Of a DNA stretch of 64,000 bases, positions 1 to 10,559 are shown one piece after another. The notes below the pieces were generated by a model. The model searched no databases, was not told the DNA's origin, and saw only the letters and a list, made by a program, of their open reading frames with translations. Numbering within the stretch: position 1 is the first letter of the stretch; each line of letters begins with the position of its first letter. Made by a program: the position numbers and the translations under genes. The DNA comes from Euptelea pleiosperma (Eukaryota; Streptophyta; Magnoliopsida; Ranunculales; Eupteleaceae), in NCBI GenBank assembly GCA_035048495.1, contig CM068545.1, forward strand, positions 37,090,225 through 37,154,224. The letters are read 5' to 3'.

Positions 1-996
1 GTATGTTCTTCTAATCGGAGTCCTCGTCAATTTTTCCTTCTTGCTCGAGTATGATCGGTGCCCTGATGAAGGTTTAATGGAGCTTTCTCTATTCTTCAAT
101 GGAGTCGGGTTTGTGAAAGCTTCTAAAGCTTTAGAGTTTTCATAAATAAGTTTAGGGAAGGATTAGGGTTTCTATATTAGTAAAAATCGTAACTATCAAA
201 GCGATGACTTTTTCAACCCTCAAAAACTCATATTTTACACTACTAATGGATTATAAATGGGTCCAAGGCTCATATACAACAATTAGGCTTTAATTAAGAA
301 TATTATTAAGCCAAAAAGATTTCTAGATTAGCCATACGGGCCCACCCAATAATTATAACATAATTAATTATTAATTAATTCAATCAAACTATATTATATA
401 ATTTAAAGTCCATACAATAAGGTATTGACACATGTCACACACACAAATCATAAAAATGTTTAAAACCCTAGAAAAGTGTCAAATGACATTGGAATGACCC
501 GAAAGTGATTCGCAGGTCCCACGCTCTTATTAAATAAATAAAATATTATTTTTGAAAATACGCAAATGGTAGGAAGTTCAAAAATTACAAAAATACTATT
601 TTTGTCAAAATCTCTCAAAATCTTCGACTAGAGTTTTTATGTCTCAGAAAAGCTTTCAAATTTCACAGGTAAGTTAGTAGGGATAAAATAGGAATATTTT
701 TGGTGTCTCGGGCCCACAAAATATTTTTTGTATAAAAGTTTTAGAATGTTAGCTGGGGAAATTAAAAGTCCCCTGCAAGTTATGGTTCATTATTTTTAGT
801 AAGAATTTAGCCCTAAAGAGCGAGTTTCAAAAATAGTAAGTTTTTCAAAGTTGTCAGAATGAAACCAAATTAAATACATATACTTATACATGATATTAAA
901 CAATAAAAATAATAATAAGAGTCTGAAAAAGTTTCAGGTTTTTATTATTATGTGAATTTACTATAATACCCTAGAACGAAAGTTCAGGGTATTACA
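1..996. mobile_element. 3' part of an LTR (solo LTR or element end), Ty3/gypsy-like
   Basis: AT-rich non-coding sequence ending in GGGTATTACA at 987-996, the usual terminal sequence of many plant Ty3/gypsy LTRs (TG...CA rule). The homologous duplicated segment further on (4131 onward) has different sequence upstream of the same point, so a junction lies exactly at 996/997. A short inverted repeat (AATACCCT...AGGGTATT, 965-993) sits at the terminus. The 5' end is outside the window, so solo LTR versus full element cannot be decided, and lineage is inferred only from the terminus. Confidence 0.55.
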
Positions 997-1915
997 CCTA
1001 TCATGCACGAGATTGGAGTAATTGCCGGTTGTGCACATACTTGGCTGATTCACTTCAATATAGTTGAGATGCAATTGCCAGAAAGGTGCATGAAACAGTT
1101 TGGTATTGCGCAGGGCATACCTCCCTCACCACCACGTTATGCTAGGATTTCTCGTCTCTCCCAAAATATTCATTACACAAAGTAGATGGCAGAACATGTG
1201 CATATGTGGATGGAATTTTGTAATAATTTGCATGTAGTGGAGGGAATTCTTGAAGTCCATCCTGGTGTCATCTCTCTTGGGTATGCAAGATGGTATTCAA
1301 CAGTTAGTATCCCTAGAGTCCATCTAATCTCTGCTTCTGAGCTTATACGTACTGTCACGAGAGGATGTAAGTTATTTTGTTTGTTGTGAATTTCTTTTTT
1401 GTTATTCAGTTCCAAATTAAAGTGGTCTTACGTAATTGCTAAAATATAAGCACAGGTTGGCTCTCGATTACCTGAATTAGTGTAACCTTATATTTCTACC
1501 ACAAATACAGAACTCCACTCGATATATGAGCAATTGAGAAAAAGCTCTTCAAATGATTGTGAACCATTTGTGCCTGCAAGAGCAGGTATATTATTCTTCA
1601 AGACATTATGATATTTGTAACCTGGTTTACAAGTTCAAGAATTATAGACCGACTATTAGACCAAATTCGTATAATAATGCTAGTACTTGTTTTGACAAAA
1701 AAATAACAAGAGGTCGACGACAAAGTCGACCAAGTCGTAGTCGACCTATTGGGTAGCCAAATGGAATCTCTCGAACTGTAGCAGGAGCACGTATATGTTG
1801 GGGTTGTATCCTACCTCAGTCGAGTACGTTACTTTCTAGTAATATCCCTTATGCTGTCTTTATACTAGTAACTTTCTTGCTAATGAATGCAATACATGTG
1901 ATTTTATGACTGAAT
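997..1915 (+). pseudogene. Plant mobile domain (PMD/MAIN-like) gene fragment, copy A
   Basis: This is a diverged duplicate of 4131-5065 in the longer PMD copy. Broken reading frames carry the C-terminal PMD features: a stretch containing MQLPERCMKQFG followed by IPPSPPRYARIS, resembling the 'LPDRVLRQFG...IPP' region of MAIN-like/PMD proteins, then an exon with WMEFCNNLHVVEG and WYSTVSIPRV. Reading is split by stop codons (TAG after the ...NIHYTK block). The N-terminal PMD part is absent because an LTR ends at 996. Similarity with copy B stops near 1915, just before the last exon. A small internal deletion relative to copy B lies near 1497. The PMD assignment is family knowledge; the duplication is seen directly. 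Not a functional gene. Confidence 0.6.
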
Positions 1916-3099
1916 AAGGTACTTGTTCCACAATTATGTGTAGCCTTCATTCATTTTAGTTTTAAGAAAAAGAAATCATATCAGCTTCTTACCTTTAATG
2001 TTGGACTTATTGTGCACACACACACATGGTAAAAAAATTAAAGGAAACATGAGAATAAAAACAAAAAGACAAAAAAAAATCCATATTCTTTCCAACAGAA
2101 TTTGTGAAAGAATTATGTTGACATTGAAGTTTGATGCCGTTGAACCCTGTTGTGAATATAAATGATCTAAAAATGAAATCTTTGCTTGGTTTGAAAGTTA
2201 CGTTACTTTGACATAGATACTGATAAATGCATGAATATTGGAAATGATTATGCAATTGATCATTTTCTGAATCCTAGACATGGATATGGATATGATTATC
2301 CCATCTGATCTGACTTTTGATGTCATGCTCCTAAGTTTAATTTGTTCAAACTAAATATCACTTTCAATAAAGCTTTACATTTATAAAAAAAATTGCTCAA
2401 TTATTTGATGAACACTACATATGTTCTTGTATCAATTTATTTATTACAGATATGCAACCTGAGTTATATTTTGATTTTGATAAATACTTTGCAAATATCA
2501 AATCTTGGAGGCCATATCAAACCTAATGTAGCAACAAATAAAAGGCAAGACTTCTTACACCAAGGTAAGAACTCCTACTTTTTATTTGGTAAGTCTGATT
2601 TGTCAAAATGGTAGTATGTATACCTTGTTTTGAGAATAGTTTGTTATTGTCTTCTTACTTATTAGTTGATTGGCTTAGATCAAAGTTGTACTCAGAATTT
2701 AATTTATTTCAAGTTTTAATTTTTTTAGTCAATATGTATAATTTTCATGAAGTCTTAGAGGCCCTAATGTGACCTCAAATAAAAGGCAAGACTTCTTATC
2801 TCAGATAGACCTTGGTAAGAAGTCCCGCTTTTTATTTGATAAACCTAATTTTTGAAAATGGTAGTTTGTCTACTTTGGTTGCAACAACTTTTGTAATTTT
2901 ATAAACAAAAGATCAATGGAAAGAGAAGAAACTTTTGAACTATGACCAATGGATTCTACGCTCCTTTATAACCAAAAAGACCGTATTACAGAAAAAATAT
3001 GGTCAGGGATGGTAAGTAATGGTAATCTTGTATTATTAATTCTTATTTTGGTGAACATTTATTGTTAATATAATCTACTTATATTGTTAATATATTATA
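1916..3099. other. Non-coding spacer with two hairpin-forming repeats
   Basis: No gene is recognised. A segment at 2504-2623 is repeated at 2754-2878. Each copy holds an inverted repeat: AAATAAAAGGCAAGACTTCTTA is answered about 15-20 bases later by its near reverse complement (TAAGAAGTCCCGCTTTTTATTT in the second copy). The remainder is AT-rich with simple runs such as cacacacacaca near 2013-2026. Confidence 0.55.
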
Positions 3100-5299
3100 G
3101 GGAAGATCCCACATCCGATCCAATGACCATAGTAAAGCGATGGACAAGAGGAGCCTGAATCGACAATAAAAGGAGATGGTCAAGATGGCTAGATTTGAAA
3201 ATCTACGAAAGATAGGCCATCTCCAGATGGACTCCCATTTGTTGTCAGCATTGTTGGATCATTGATGCCTAAAAATAAATAGCTTCCACATGCGCCACTT
3301 CAAGATGACTATCACATTGGAGGATGTGGCGCTCATCATCGGATTAAGTCTGATGGGAAAAGCGGTTATTGGGAGCACAACCGAAAAAGCATGAGTGGTT
3401 AGAATTGTATTTGGGACGTGCCTTGAATGAAGAGGAGGACAATGTAAGGGGATCTTGTGTGAAGTTGACTTGGCTAAGAGACGAGTTCGCTGAGGTGCTA
3501 ATTGGGGCAGGTCCCGAAGGGATATAGTTTTGTACTCGAGCCTACATTCTATACCTACTAGACACAACAATATTTTCTAAGCCTGGTTCATATCTAGTGA
3601 ATGTTATGTATTTGTCCTTGATCGCTGATTCAGCGGCATGTGGGGAGTATGCTTGGGGAGTAGCAGCCCTAGCATACTTCTACAAGTCTCTCACGAAAGG
3701 GGTGTTGGGGTCAGGAAATAGGGCAATAAAAAATCTTGGAGGCTCAATGACATTGCTCATGGTTAGTAAATGATATTTAATTGTTAAATTTATGTCATAT
3801 ATGATAATGTGTCAGGTTGACTAACTAAGTATTTTGTAACGCATCTAGTGTTGGGCATTTGAAAGAATCTCTATTATTCGACTTCTGCAAAAGAGACAAT
3901 GTCTGGTATTTTCATAGGCGTGCAAGTGGATGGAGAGAATACGAGATGACAACAACCAACACAACTATGTGCATCTGCGGGCGATGCTAGATGACATGGA
4001 TGATAGCAATGTAAGTCACACTCGTACTTGAAAGCAATTTTTTATCTATTATACTTGGTTATTGTATTACAATTATCTTTGATGGTATTGAACAGGTTGA
4101 CTGGTGGCCCTATGATGCACTGTCTCATCTCCTATCATGCACGAGATTGGAACAATTGCCGGCCGTGCACATACTTAGCTGATTCACTTCAATATAGTTG
4201 AGATGCAATTGCCAGAAAGGTGCATGAAATAGTTTGGTATTGCGCAGGGCATACCTCCCTCACCACCATGTTATGCTAGGATTTCTCGTTTCTCCCAAAA
4301 TATTCATTACACAAAGTAGATGGCGGAACATGTGCGTATGTGGATGGAATTTTGCAATAATTTGCATGTAGTGGAGGGAATTCTTGAAGTCCATCCTGGT
4401 GCCATCTCTTCTGGGTACGCAAGACGATATTCAACAGTTAGTATCCCTAGAGTCCGTCCAATCTCTACTTCTGAGCTTATACGTACTGTCACGAGATGAT
4501 GTAAGTTATTTTGTTTGTTGTGAATTTCTTTTTTGTTATTCAGTTCCAAATTAAAGTGGTCTTACGTAATTACTAAAATATAGGCACAAGCTGGCTTTCG
4601 ATTACCTGAATTAGTGCAACCTTATATTACCGATGCCCTTCTCCTACCCACAAATACAGAACTGCACTCGATATATGAGCAATTGAGAAAAAGTGCTCTA
4701 AATGATGGTGAGCCATCTGTGCCTACAAGAGCAGGTATATTATTCTTCAAGACATTGTGATATTTGTAACCTGGTTTACAAGTTCAAGAATTATAGACCG
4801 ACTGTTAGACCAAATTCGTATAATGATGCTAGTACTTGTTTTGACAAAAAAATAGCAAGAGGTCGACGTCAAAGTCGACCAAGTCGTAGTCGACCTATTG
4901 GGTAGCCAAATGGAATCTCTCGAACTATAGCAGGAACACGTATATGTTGGGGTCATATCCCACCTTAGTCGAGTACGTTACTTTCTGGTAACATCTTTTA
5001 TGCTGTCTTTATACTAGTAACTTTCTTGCTAATGAATGTAATATATGTGACTTTATGACTGAATAGGTGGAGAAGTGGAGGCTCTAGTGGCACAAACTAC
5101 AAAAGGTGGTGAGACGGGACCCGTACGTACCAGGAGAAGCACTAGGACGCTGCCAGACCACCCTCAAGAAGAAGCACCAAAGAAAATACCTTGTCGGCAA
5201 GCCCCTCAACTCCCCCAAAGAATAAGTGAACGAATACAATATCGTAGAAATGCAACGCTTCTAAGAAGTTCAGAAGATTCACCCATAAATTTAGACTGA
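3100..5299 (+). pseudogene. Plant mobile domain (PMD/MAIN-like) pseudogene, copy B
   Basis: Discontinuous frames match the PMD order. About 3180-3360 reads IGHLQMDSHLLSALLDH, then FHMRHFKMTITLEDVALIIG, the conserved 'EMTITLEDVALLLGL' block. About 3560-3770 reads SGEYAWGVAALAYFY-like sequence. Further on come a CWAFERIS block (about 3847), a KWMERIRDDN stretch and WWPYDALSHLL near 4100. The C-terminal PMD half spans 4131-4560, and a last 74-codon exon-like frame (5075-5299) is basic and ends INLD. Stop codons (a TGA replacing the Trp after LLDH, a TGA after TTEKA) and frame changes break it. PMD proteins occur as host genes (MAIN, MAIL) and inside Mutator-like transposons; here a transposase lies convergent downstream, which favours a transposon-borne copy. 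Exon boundaries are approximate. Confidence 0.65.
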
Positions 5300-5468
5300 T
5301 GAAAAAGTAGTTAAAAAACCTTACATTTTGCTACGGAGTTGTGATTAAAAAACCTAGTGGCATGGGTTAGGAAGAAGTTTAACATTGACGTATTATTGTT
5401 TGAACTTGAATTGGTTTGCATTATAAGATTGACGTATCCTATAAGTACAATCAGTGCTCAACTAGTCA
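5300..5468. other. Spacer between PMD pseudogene and 29-bp array
   Basis: Short AT-rich stretch after the last PMD frame. No gene, RNA or further repeat is recognised. Confidence 0.4.
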
Positions 5469-5613
5469 GTGAAAATGATAATGGTTCTTCCTGTTTCGTG
5501 AAAATGGTACTGATTCTTCCTATTTCGTGAAAATGGTGCTGGTTCAACTAGTTTGGTGAAAATGGTACTGGTTCAACCAGTTTATTGAAAATGATATTGT
5601 TTACCTCTATGTC
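5469..5613. repeat. 29-bp tandem repeat, left array
   Basis: GTGAAAATGG-type starts occur at 5469, 5498, 5527 and 5556, with TTGAAAATG at 5585, an exact 29-bp period. The monomer approximates GTGAAAATGGTACTGGTT followed by CAACCAGTTTG and contains the palindromic core ACTGGTTCAACCAGT. The same monomer, more diverged, forms the long array at 9259-9800, so arrays flank the GRF and transposase genes. Confidence 0.85.
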
Positions 5614-5940
5614 ATAGTGAATTGGTTGGTATTCATTATGGTAAGAAAATCACCCTCAAAATATCAGAATGAAGTGATTATATTCATTGGTTGGTATGTA
5701 TTCATCAAAGTGAATTAGTTGGTATTTATTATCATTCACTTGAAATCTACATTGTCTAAGGTATGAAATATCAGAATGAGATGATCATATTATTTACAGG
5801 CCCTATTTGATGTCACATCTCCCAAAAAACATTTACAATGTTCACAAAAATACCAAACTTAACTAATTTGACATAAAGTATCATGTAGACACAACAATTT
5901 AATTTAAGTATCAGAGAGTTTGACAACACATCAGATAGCA
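5614..5940. other. Spacer, possible 3' UTR of the GRF gene
   Basis: AT-rich. It contains a local repeat (TGGTTGGTATTCATTATGG-like at about 5625 and 5690-5730). No coding signal seen. It lies 3' of the minus-strand GRF zinc-finger frame and may include its 3' UTR. Confidence 0.35.
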
Positions 5941-6769
5941 TTAGTCGTCGCGTAGGTGCATGTTTGCCAAATCGATAAGTAAGTCGCGACACCTATTAGC
6001 AGATTGCTGTGTTACGTCCAACTCAGCCATAAGCATACTAGCCACAACATCTTTGATCCTTGATTCATCAATTGTTGTATGGACTTCAACCTTATCGGTG
6101 CTAGTCTCGCAAATGTCAAGTGTAGTTGGAACAATTTCAGGTTTATCTGTTTGTCCATCTGAGTGGTCTTCATCGACCCAACGGAAGAAGCCACAGCCCC
6201 ATGTCGATATCTGTAGAGTATAACATATCAATATTGTGTATGTATAAGAAAATAGTCAACTTTATTTACATGAGAACTTAGAGATAACCTATTTAACAAT
6301 CAATTTTGGACAGACACAATACTTTCTTCCAGCGTTCTTTCCCTGCTTAACAAACAAAATTTTGCACGGGTCTTCACCACACGGACATGGCATGTATTCA
6401 TCAACCCAGAGAAAGAATTCACACAGCCGTCTAATTGGGCTTCTTTTTAGCTATGCGGACATTAAAAATATGTTTCAGGTAAGTGTAACTGAAATATGTC
6501 ACTATTTACTTAAATGAATTCAACATACTGAAATGTCACTGAAATAGAAGTCACTGAAATATCATAAGGCCATAATCAGATGTCTGGGGTTTAATGGTAA
6601 TTAATTAAATGAAACTCACCCAATTAGGACACTGGTAAAATCGACGTCTGGGGTTTTTGCTTGTCATAGAAATGAAGACTTTGGTAGGACCTTCTCTACA
6701 CGGGCAGTTCACTAAAGGGTATTGGTCAAGACATAAGTTGTCGGTTGCCTCGGCTATACAGAATGATTT
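5941..6769 (-). CDS. Small tandem GRF-type zinc-finger protein, three visible exons
   Basis: Minus-strand model: exon about 6769-6620, exon 6450-6298, exon 6210-5941. Exon 1 encodes VNCPCREGPTKVF and NPRRRFYQCPN, the first half of a GRF zinc finger, ending at a GTGAGT donor. Exon 2 supplies RRLCEFFLWVDEY, completing finger one, then PCPCGEDPCKI and GRKYCVCPK, starting finger two. Exon 3 begins after a TCTACAG acceptor and gives GCGFFRWVDED, completing finger two, then an acidic tail of about 80 residues. The Cys spacing and the 'CGFF.W.DE' ending fit the zf-GRF family, generally a nucleic-acid-binding module. No ATG is seen in exon 1, which opens after a possible acceptor near 6770, so the 5' end is unknown. 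It lies head-to-tail with the transposase on the same strand and is likely carried by that element. Splice sites are inferred. Confidence 0.6.
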
Positions 6770-6918
6770 CTAACTGACGGTTATCTTATAGAGGAAAATA
6801 ATTACAACATGTTAGTTTCAGAATATGTATTGCATAAATCTACAAAATGTTAGAAAACTAAGCATCGTGACTGGCTATATAGGGTTTGCATTCAAAAAAG
6901 ACCTATGCACTTGACTGG
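6770..6918. other. Spacer between GRF gene and transposase
   Basis: Short AT-rich stretch, possibly 3' UTR of the transposase or promoter of the GRF frame. It contains a duplicated GACTGGCTATATAGGGTTT (about 6872 and 6914, the second entering the transposase end). Confidence 0.4.
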
Positions 6919-9206
6919 CTATATAGGGTTTCTACAAGTAGAGCGGTTATGGCCGGACTCCAAGCATCGACTACAATGGATAGGCCTTTTATGTAGATGT
7001 TGTGACTCAATTCTCTTCTTCTTAGGTCTCCCAGACGGATGCTTTGTTTTTTGAGGAAGCAAATTGGATAAACTGATCTGACCATCATCATCACTTATGA
7101 CACCATCCATATTCAATGAAGGCATGTCATACGTGTATATTAGTTTGACCGGTTCTTCATAGATCCGATCTTGTGTTTCCCTACGATAGTACTCATCTAC
7201 GTATGCGTACACTTGTGAATGAATAGAATTCAATGCTGCACACGCATGCATGCAGGGTAAGCCAACAAGAGTCCAATAATTACATGTGCAACTTTTTGTT
7301 TGCAAGTTTACTGAGTGATAGACCAGCCCCCGACGAACTTCATACTCAAATGCAGATGATTGTCGTGCCTCACATCGAGCACTTTGACTTAAATTTTCTC
7401 GTAATTTCAATTCAACCAAATTACCAACTCCAGTTTTCCACACATCTGTTCGACGATTGTGCATTAGCTCCATGATTTGTGCATGTATGGTGTCTACTAA
7501 CACCATTATAGACTTGTCCCGTGCATCTAAAACCCACTTGTTGTAGGATTCCGCATGATTTGAAGTTAACATGTCGTAACGTCTTCCAAGAAATTTCATG
7601 TTGGCTTAGTGCTCTGGAGCTTGCGCTAACACCCATTCATATGTTTCAGGTAAGACTCTCTGAAGATCCTCCAATGCTTTCTTGTACTCCATCTCCAATT
7701 TTGAGTATGTGACTCGCCAAAGAGCATCTTTCAAGAATGTCTTCACTTTTGTAGACAACTTAGACCTCTTCAAAAAACCTAAGAAGTTCTTAGACAAATG
7801 ACAATAATAGTGCGAGTGTAACACATGTCCATACACCTCATCCACAGTACGAAGGATATTGAGATTCCTATCAGACACGAATATAATGTCATTGTTATAC
7901 TGAAGGGATTCCTTCAGATTGGTTAGAAACCACTTCCAATCCTCGTGTGTCTTTGATCCAACAACCGCAAAGGCGATGGGAAAAATACCATTACCAGCAT
8001 CAGTCCCTGTTGCAGCAAGCAAAGTTCCTTTGTGCGTAGATTTAAGAAATGTTCCATCTATGAATAGTATGGGTCGACAACCCACTTTGAATCCATGTAG
8101 CGACGCGTGAAATGCAGCAAACAATTGTTTGAACCGAGAGTCTTCCGTCTCAGTCATGAGTGCCACACTTCTAGGGTTGGACTCCATTATCCTTTGACAA
8201 AACCATGGGAGCCGCTTGTATGAATCTATCGTCGTCTCATGTATTTCTTCTTTTGCTGTCTCTTTACCCTGCCAAGCTTGCTTGTAAGACACAAGAATGT
8301 CATATCCTCGAAAAAGTCCTGAACTATCTCTCTAGGTTTGTATCCAGGGGTGTCTCGGACTTTTTCTTCAACTACGCTTGCTATCAATTTTTTTGAAGTT
8401 TGCAACTTTGCCTTCATAGTATCCCCCATTGTGTGAGAGTGGATGTTGTCATACTTATAAATCATGAACTGATCTGTCCCACGTATGGAACTAACAAATA
8501 TTTTCCAATTACATGCATCCACACTATACTTCACCTTCACTCGTTCTTTATTATGCTTGATGAAGACATATGCGAAGCGATATGCCAATGAATACTTACT
8601 CACCTCTAATCTTAATTGAGCGACATTAGGAAAGATTTGTCCCACTCCTGTAATGTTATCCTCCCATAAGTTACTCATGAGTTGTTCATTTCCACTCATA
8701 CGTTGTTCACTTCCACTAGCTGAAGACTGACCAAAAATTTATTGGGGTCCTGATATGGCTACGCTTGCACTACAAATATATGAAAAGATAGGTAACTAGT
8801 ATTACAAACCACTTAATAATTAATAATTTTACTAATCGTAAATGATGGTACTAGTTATTTACCTTGTACACCGTTGGACAACCTCCAGATTCTCATCGTC
8901 TCGGAGTGCATACACATCCGTAGTTGAGTCGTTGAATTTAATCAAATTCTCCAAGTCCATATCATCAGAACAAGTAATCAGAATCGTATTGTGATACTTA
9001 GTACTATACTTAAAGACTGTCCGAGTTGGGTCAATGTTCAATTTCTTGCACACATTTGTTAAAAAAACCTGAAACGTCATTCCCTCAACAAGATAAATAC
9101 CCTCACTTGAACCACCCATATAATTTATCGAACCATCAGGCATTTGAGAATGAAACCCCCCAGTGTGACAAAAACATAAATTTTTTTTCTGATTTATTGA
9201 TGACAT
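6919..9206 (-). pseudogene. Mutator-like (MULE/MURA) transposase with PB1 domain, broken
   Basis: Exon 1 (9206-8863) encodes a PB1-like domain of about 115 residues. An intron (8862-8770, GTAAAT...TTGTAG) follows. The frame 8699-8226 holds the MuDR DNA-binding domain (FPNVAQLRLEVSKYSLAY, then VDACNWKIFVS). A one-base-type frameshift in a T run near 8315 leads to the next frame (8292-7606), the catalytic core: first Asp in FIDGTF (codon 8058-8056), second Asp in VSDRNLN (7872-7870), then the HSHYYCHLSKNF block. I did not assign the third acidic residue. A TAA at 7608-7606 interrupts the frame where relatives usually have Trp (PEHWAN). The last part (7599-6919) has an LTSNHAES block, a SWIM zinc finger (CTCNYWTLVGLPCMHAC) and a C-terminal zinc knuckle (CSRCLESGHNRSTC). 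Two lesions only, so recently inactivated. Confidence 0.88.
8770..8862 (-). other. Intron of the transposase gene
   Basis: On the minus strand the sequence runs ACAAG|GTAAAT at 8862 to TATATTTGTAG at 8770, with AT-rich content. It joins the PB1 exon to the exon leading into the DNA-binding domain. Inferred from splice consensus and domain order. Confidence 0.5.
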
Positions 9207-9258
9207 TATTGCAGTGCAAACAAACTAAAATTAGTCATCTATTTTTTAAAACAGTTGA

Positions 9259-9800
9259 GTGAAAATGGTACTAGTTCGACCAGTTTAGTGAACGTGGTTC
9301 TATTGTAACCAATTCAACAACTAGTAAATTAGTGAACATGGTACTGGTAAAACCAATTATACCTATAATGATACATGTTCAACTAATTTTAGTTAAAATA
9401 GTACATGTGAAATCAATTTAATGAAAATTGTAATACTGTAACCATTTTTTGTGAAAATGGTACTAGTTCAACCAACTTTTTCTAAAATGGTATTGGTAAA
9501 ACCAATTTAGTGAAAATAGTAGTACTATAACCATTTCAACCACTTGTAAATAGGTTACTGTAAAATTTACTGAAAATAGTTATGATACAACAAATTTTAG
9601 TTACAATGGTACTGGTTCAACCAAATGAGTGCAAATGGTACTTATGTAACCATTTCAACCACTCGTAAAATCAATTTGTGAAAATGGTACTGTTACAACC
9701 TATTTTGCCAAAAATGGTCGTTCAACCAAGTATTGATTCAACCAGTTTGGTGACAATAGTACTGGTTCAACCAATTTTGGTCAACATGGCACTGCTTCAT
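9259..9800. repeat. 29-bp tandem repeat, right array (diverged)
   Basis: Repeated GTGAAAATGGTACTGGTTC-like units with starts at 9259, 9288, 9332, 9361 and 9392, continuing to about 9780 (for example GGTACTGGTTCAACCAAATG near 9610). The spacing is mostly 29-31 bp with some indels. Same monomer and same orientation as the 5469-5613 array. It lies immediately upstream of the transposase start. Confidence 0.8.
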
Positions 9801-9900
9801 ACATATGTTCGTGAATGACATTGAAGTAAGAACTCACATAGAAGGCTATGGGCGTCTCGTACATCAACAAGTATAAATTGAGAAGTCAACAAAACTTGAG

Positions 9901-10020
9901 AGATGATTCTTGCTTAACGAAAATGAAAGTGATAACCATCTTCTTCAGCTTCTTCCTTGAAGATTTTTGCTTAATAAAAATTAAAGTAGTAACAATCTTC
10001 TTCAGTTTCTTCTTTGTTCC
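9901..10020. repeat. 60-bp direct duplication
   Basis: AGATGATTCTTGCTTAACGA... (9901-9960) is repeated as AGATTTTTGCTTAATAAAAA... (9961-10020). Both contain ATCTTCTTCAG followed by TTCTTC. Non-coding. Confidence 0.7.
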
Positions 10021-10221
10021 ATCTTCACCTTCTTCTTTCTTAACTAACCCTTGAAACCAGCATCGCCTTCTTTATTCACCTTCAATGGCACATAGACAGG
10101 TTGCAAAGAGCTATAAAGGATAACTGGGATGCTATAAAATAGATGACTGGAAGAAAATCTTTTAAACTTGCATCGCCTTCATCTTTCTTCACCTTGGATG
10201 GAGTATAAATGAGTTGCAAAG

Positions 10222-10345
10222 AGCTATAAAGGAAGAAAATAGAATGAAAGAGCTATGAAGCAAGAAAATGGAGGAAAAGAGCTGTGGAAGAAGGAAATGG
10301 AGTGAAAAAGCTCAAGAGTAAGAAAATGGAGGGAATGAGCTGGAC
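10222..10345. repeat. Second 29-bp-period minisatellite
   Basis: AGCT-starting units begin at 10222, 10251, 10280, 10309 and 10338 (partial), exactly 29 bp apart, each containing GAAAATGGAGG-like sequence. The monomer is different from the arrays at 5469 and 9259 apart from the shared GAAAATGG. Confidence 0.85.
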
Positions 10346-10439
10346 AAAACTGATGTACGGTACTGTGTCGTCAATCAAACCTCAAATCAAATGATACTAT
10401 TAATTCAAACTGATATTAGCTGGAAGGTAGTATGGGTAT

Positions 10440-10552
10440 TTTAAAAGAAAGGCCTTAATGGGCAGACAATTAAACCAAAGTGTCCATAATTTTGTAGAGG
10501 AAACTAAATGGTCGGTATTTTTGTAAATATGGACTTAAAAGTAATTTTTCCC
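10440..10552. repeat. Probable right terminal inverted repeat of the Mutator-like element
   Basis: Read on the minus strand this begins GGGAAAAATTACTTTTAAGT (10552 downward) and continues with CCATATTTACAAAAATACCG and AAAATTATGGACACTTTGG. That style (G-rich start, then AT-rich 'TTTAC/AAAAATACC' blocks) is typical of long plant MULE TIRs, and it lies outside the transposase 5' end as expected. The matching left TIR was not found, so this rests on position and style. Confidence 0.45.
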
Positions 10553-10559
10553 AAAAACT

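Noticed and set aside
5800..5900. Candidate left TIR of the Mutator-like element (CAAAAATACC within it)
   Set aside because: Only a short match to the right-end sequence at 10440-10552 and it lies inside the gene cluster; not convincing. The left TIR remains unfound.
9259..9800. Possible CRISPR-like array because of short regular repeats
   Set aside because: Plant nuclear context; no constant repeat with unique spacers. The whole 29-bp unit drifts, as in a minisatellite.
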